From Lanius collurio (lineage: Eukaryota; Chordata; Aves; Passeriformes; Laniidae), in NCBI GenBank assembly GCA_020086605.1, contig JACBWW010000004.1:23318240-23382239 (forward strand): a DNA stretch of 64,000 nt. The letters run 5' to 3'. Numbering within the stretch: the first letter of the stretch is position 1; every line of letters begins with the position of its first letter. Shown in pieces: positions 63,446 through 64,000 of this stretch. The position numbers and the translations under genes are program-made. The notes beneath the pieces were generated by a model. The model did no database searches and had not been told where the DNA came from. It was given only the letters and a program-made list of their open reading frames with translations.

Positions 63446-64000
63446 TGTGACAAAATTTTGGTAGTACAAGGGCTTTAGAGGTGGCCTCTCTGAGAAAAGT
63501 CTAGGGATTGTCCCCATTTTGGGCACAGTCAGTTTCAGCTGGCTCCTAAATGGACCCAATGCCAGCCAAAGCTGATCCCCATCATCTGCGTTTCTGTGAT
63601 GGCATATTTAGGGCAGGGTAAAACACACTGAAGAGCAGGAGAGAGCGGATAGAGAGGACAGAGAGAAGGGGGAGAGAAATGGGAGAAACAACCCCACAGG
63701 CACTAAGGAAAATTGGAGAATTCTACATAGTCCCCAGAGAAGACCATGGTGAAGCAAGCTGTTCCCCTGAGAGCTGTGAAGAACCACACTGCAGCCTGCA
63801 GAGGGCTTCAGCTGGAGCTGGTGGATGTGCTCATGCAGCAGGAGGCTTTCTGGGAGGAATGGTGACCCATGGGGACCTATTCTATGGCAGTTTGTTTCTG
63901 AAAGGCTGTAGCCTGTGGAAAAGAGCCCTGATGAAGAAGGGGAAAAGTATAAGAAGGAAGGAGTGGCAGGGATTAAGTGTTCTGAAATGATCATAACCCC
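63446..64000 (+). mobile_element. Avian ERV-type LTR, plus strand, cut by window end
   Basis: The start TGTGACAAAATTTT (63446) leads into AGAGGTGGCCTCTCTGAGA, GGCTCCTAAATGGACCCAATG, GCCAAAGCTGATCCCCATCA, then a TATA-like TATTTAGGGCAGG (63605), GAGAAACAACCCCACAGGCAC, GAAGACCATGGTGAAGCAAG, and tandem-like GAGCTGGTGGATG segments. This is the block order of a GC-rich avian LTR known from many birds. The final TGAAATGATCATAACCCC matches its late part, so the 3' end lies just beyond the window. The open frames at 63679-63990 (plus) and 63608-63994 (minus) are LTR sequence, a known source of false gene models. Whether it is solo cannot be judged here. Confidence 0.8.

Noticed and set aside
63608..63994. 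Overlapping 128- and 103-codon frames on opposite strands
   Set aside because: Both are translations of the GC-rich LTR at the right edge; such LTRs commonly give false gene predictions.
1..64000. CRISPR arrays, operons, tRNA/rRNA genes, prophage or defence systems
   Set aside because: No regularly spaced direct repeats, no dense co-directional genes and no cloverleaf-like sequence were seen; the repeat content is avian nuclear DNA.

Overview
The window reads as nuclear DNA from a bird, from a gene desert or a very long intron. It is AT-rich, CpG-poor and sparsely covered by repeats, with no open reading frame that looks like an ordinary gene. The diagnosis comes from the repeats: two 5'-truncated CR1 LINE copies with bird-type 3' ends, three solo LTRs or long LTR pieces of kinds known from avian endogenous retroviruses, one short LTR remnant, several much older CR1/L3-like scraps, and a nuclear copy of mitochondrial DNA whose ATP6-COX3 gene order and sequence look avian. 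One LTR (22.4-22.9 kb) resembles ERV families abundant in songbirds, so a passerine is my best guess. All family names are from memory; no database was searched.

Layout: 0.3-0.44 kb ERVL-type LTR remnant; 4.5 kb (TTA)n microsatellite; 5.75 kb old CR1 3' end; 13.3 kb decayed palindromic element; 14.7-15.8 kb CR1 on the plus strand with a broken reverse-transcriptase reading frame; 18.6 kb tandem duplication; 22.44-22.9 kb solo LTR (minus); 29.65-30.21 kb solo ERVL-type LTR (minus); 36.1-36.3 kb old CR1-like scrap; 40.6 kb purine-rich simple repeat; 47.0 kb CR1 scrap (minus); 48.70-49.23 kb mitochondrial insertion; 55.0-55.9 kb CR1 (minus); 58.1 kb T-rich tandem repeat; 63.45 kb to the window edge, an LTR (plus) cut by the end of the window.

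The rest is single-copy-looking sequence. I found no convincing protein-coding gene, tRNA, rRNA or CRISPR array. Two short intervals have exon-like splice signals (6.2 kb minus, 39.3 kb plus), and one 207-codon frame (8.9-9.5 kb, minus) is longer than expected; none is recognised. Several stretches (about 3.3-3.8, 13.4-13.7, 17.0-17.2, 21.2-21.7, 23.9-25.1, 37.1-37.4 and 61.4-62.6 kb) have the look of conserved non-coding elements. They contain palindromic or consensus transcription-factor motifs, including an RFX-type X-box at 24.09 kb and paired GATA and TTTATGCATAAA palindromes at 21.5 kb. Enhancers in a gene desert is a reasonable hypothesis, but it rests on inspection only. I see no evidence of a new multi-gene system. 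The most informative objects are the mitochondrial insertion with an A-run at its ATP6/COX3 junction, the double perfect hairpin at 35.9 kb, and the candidate regulatory clusters.
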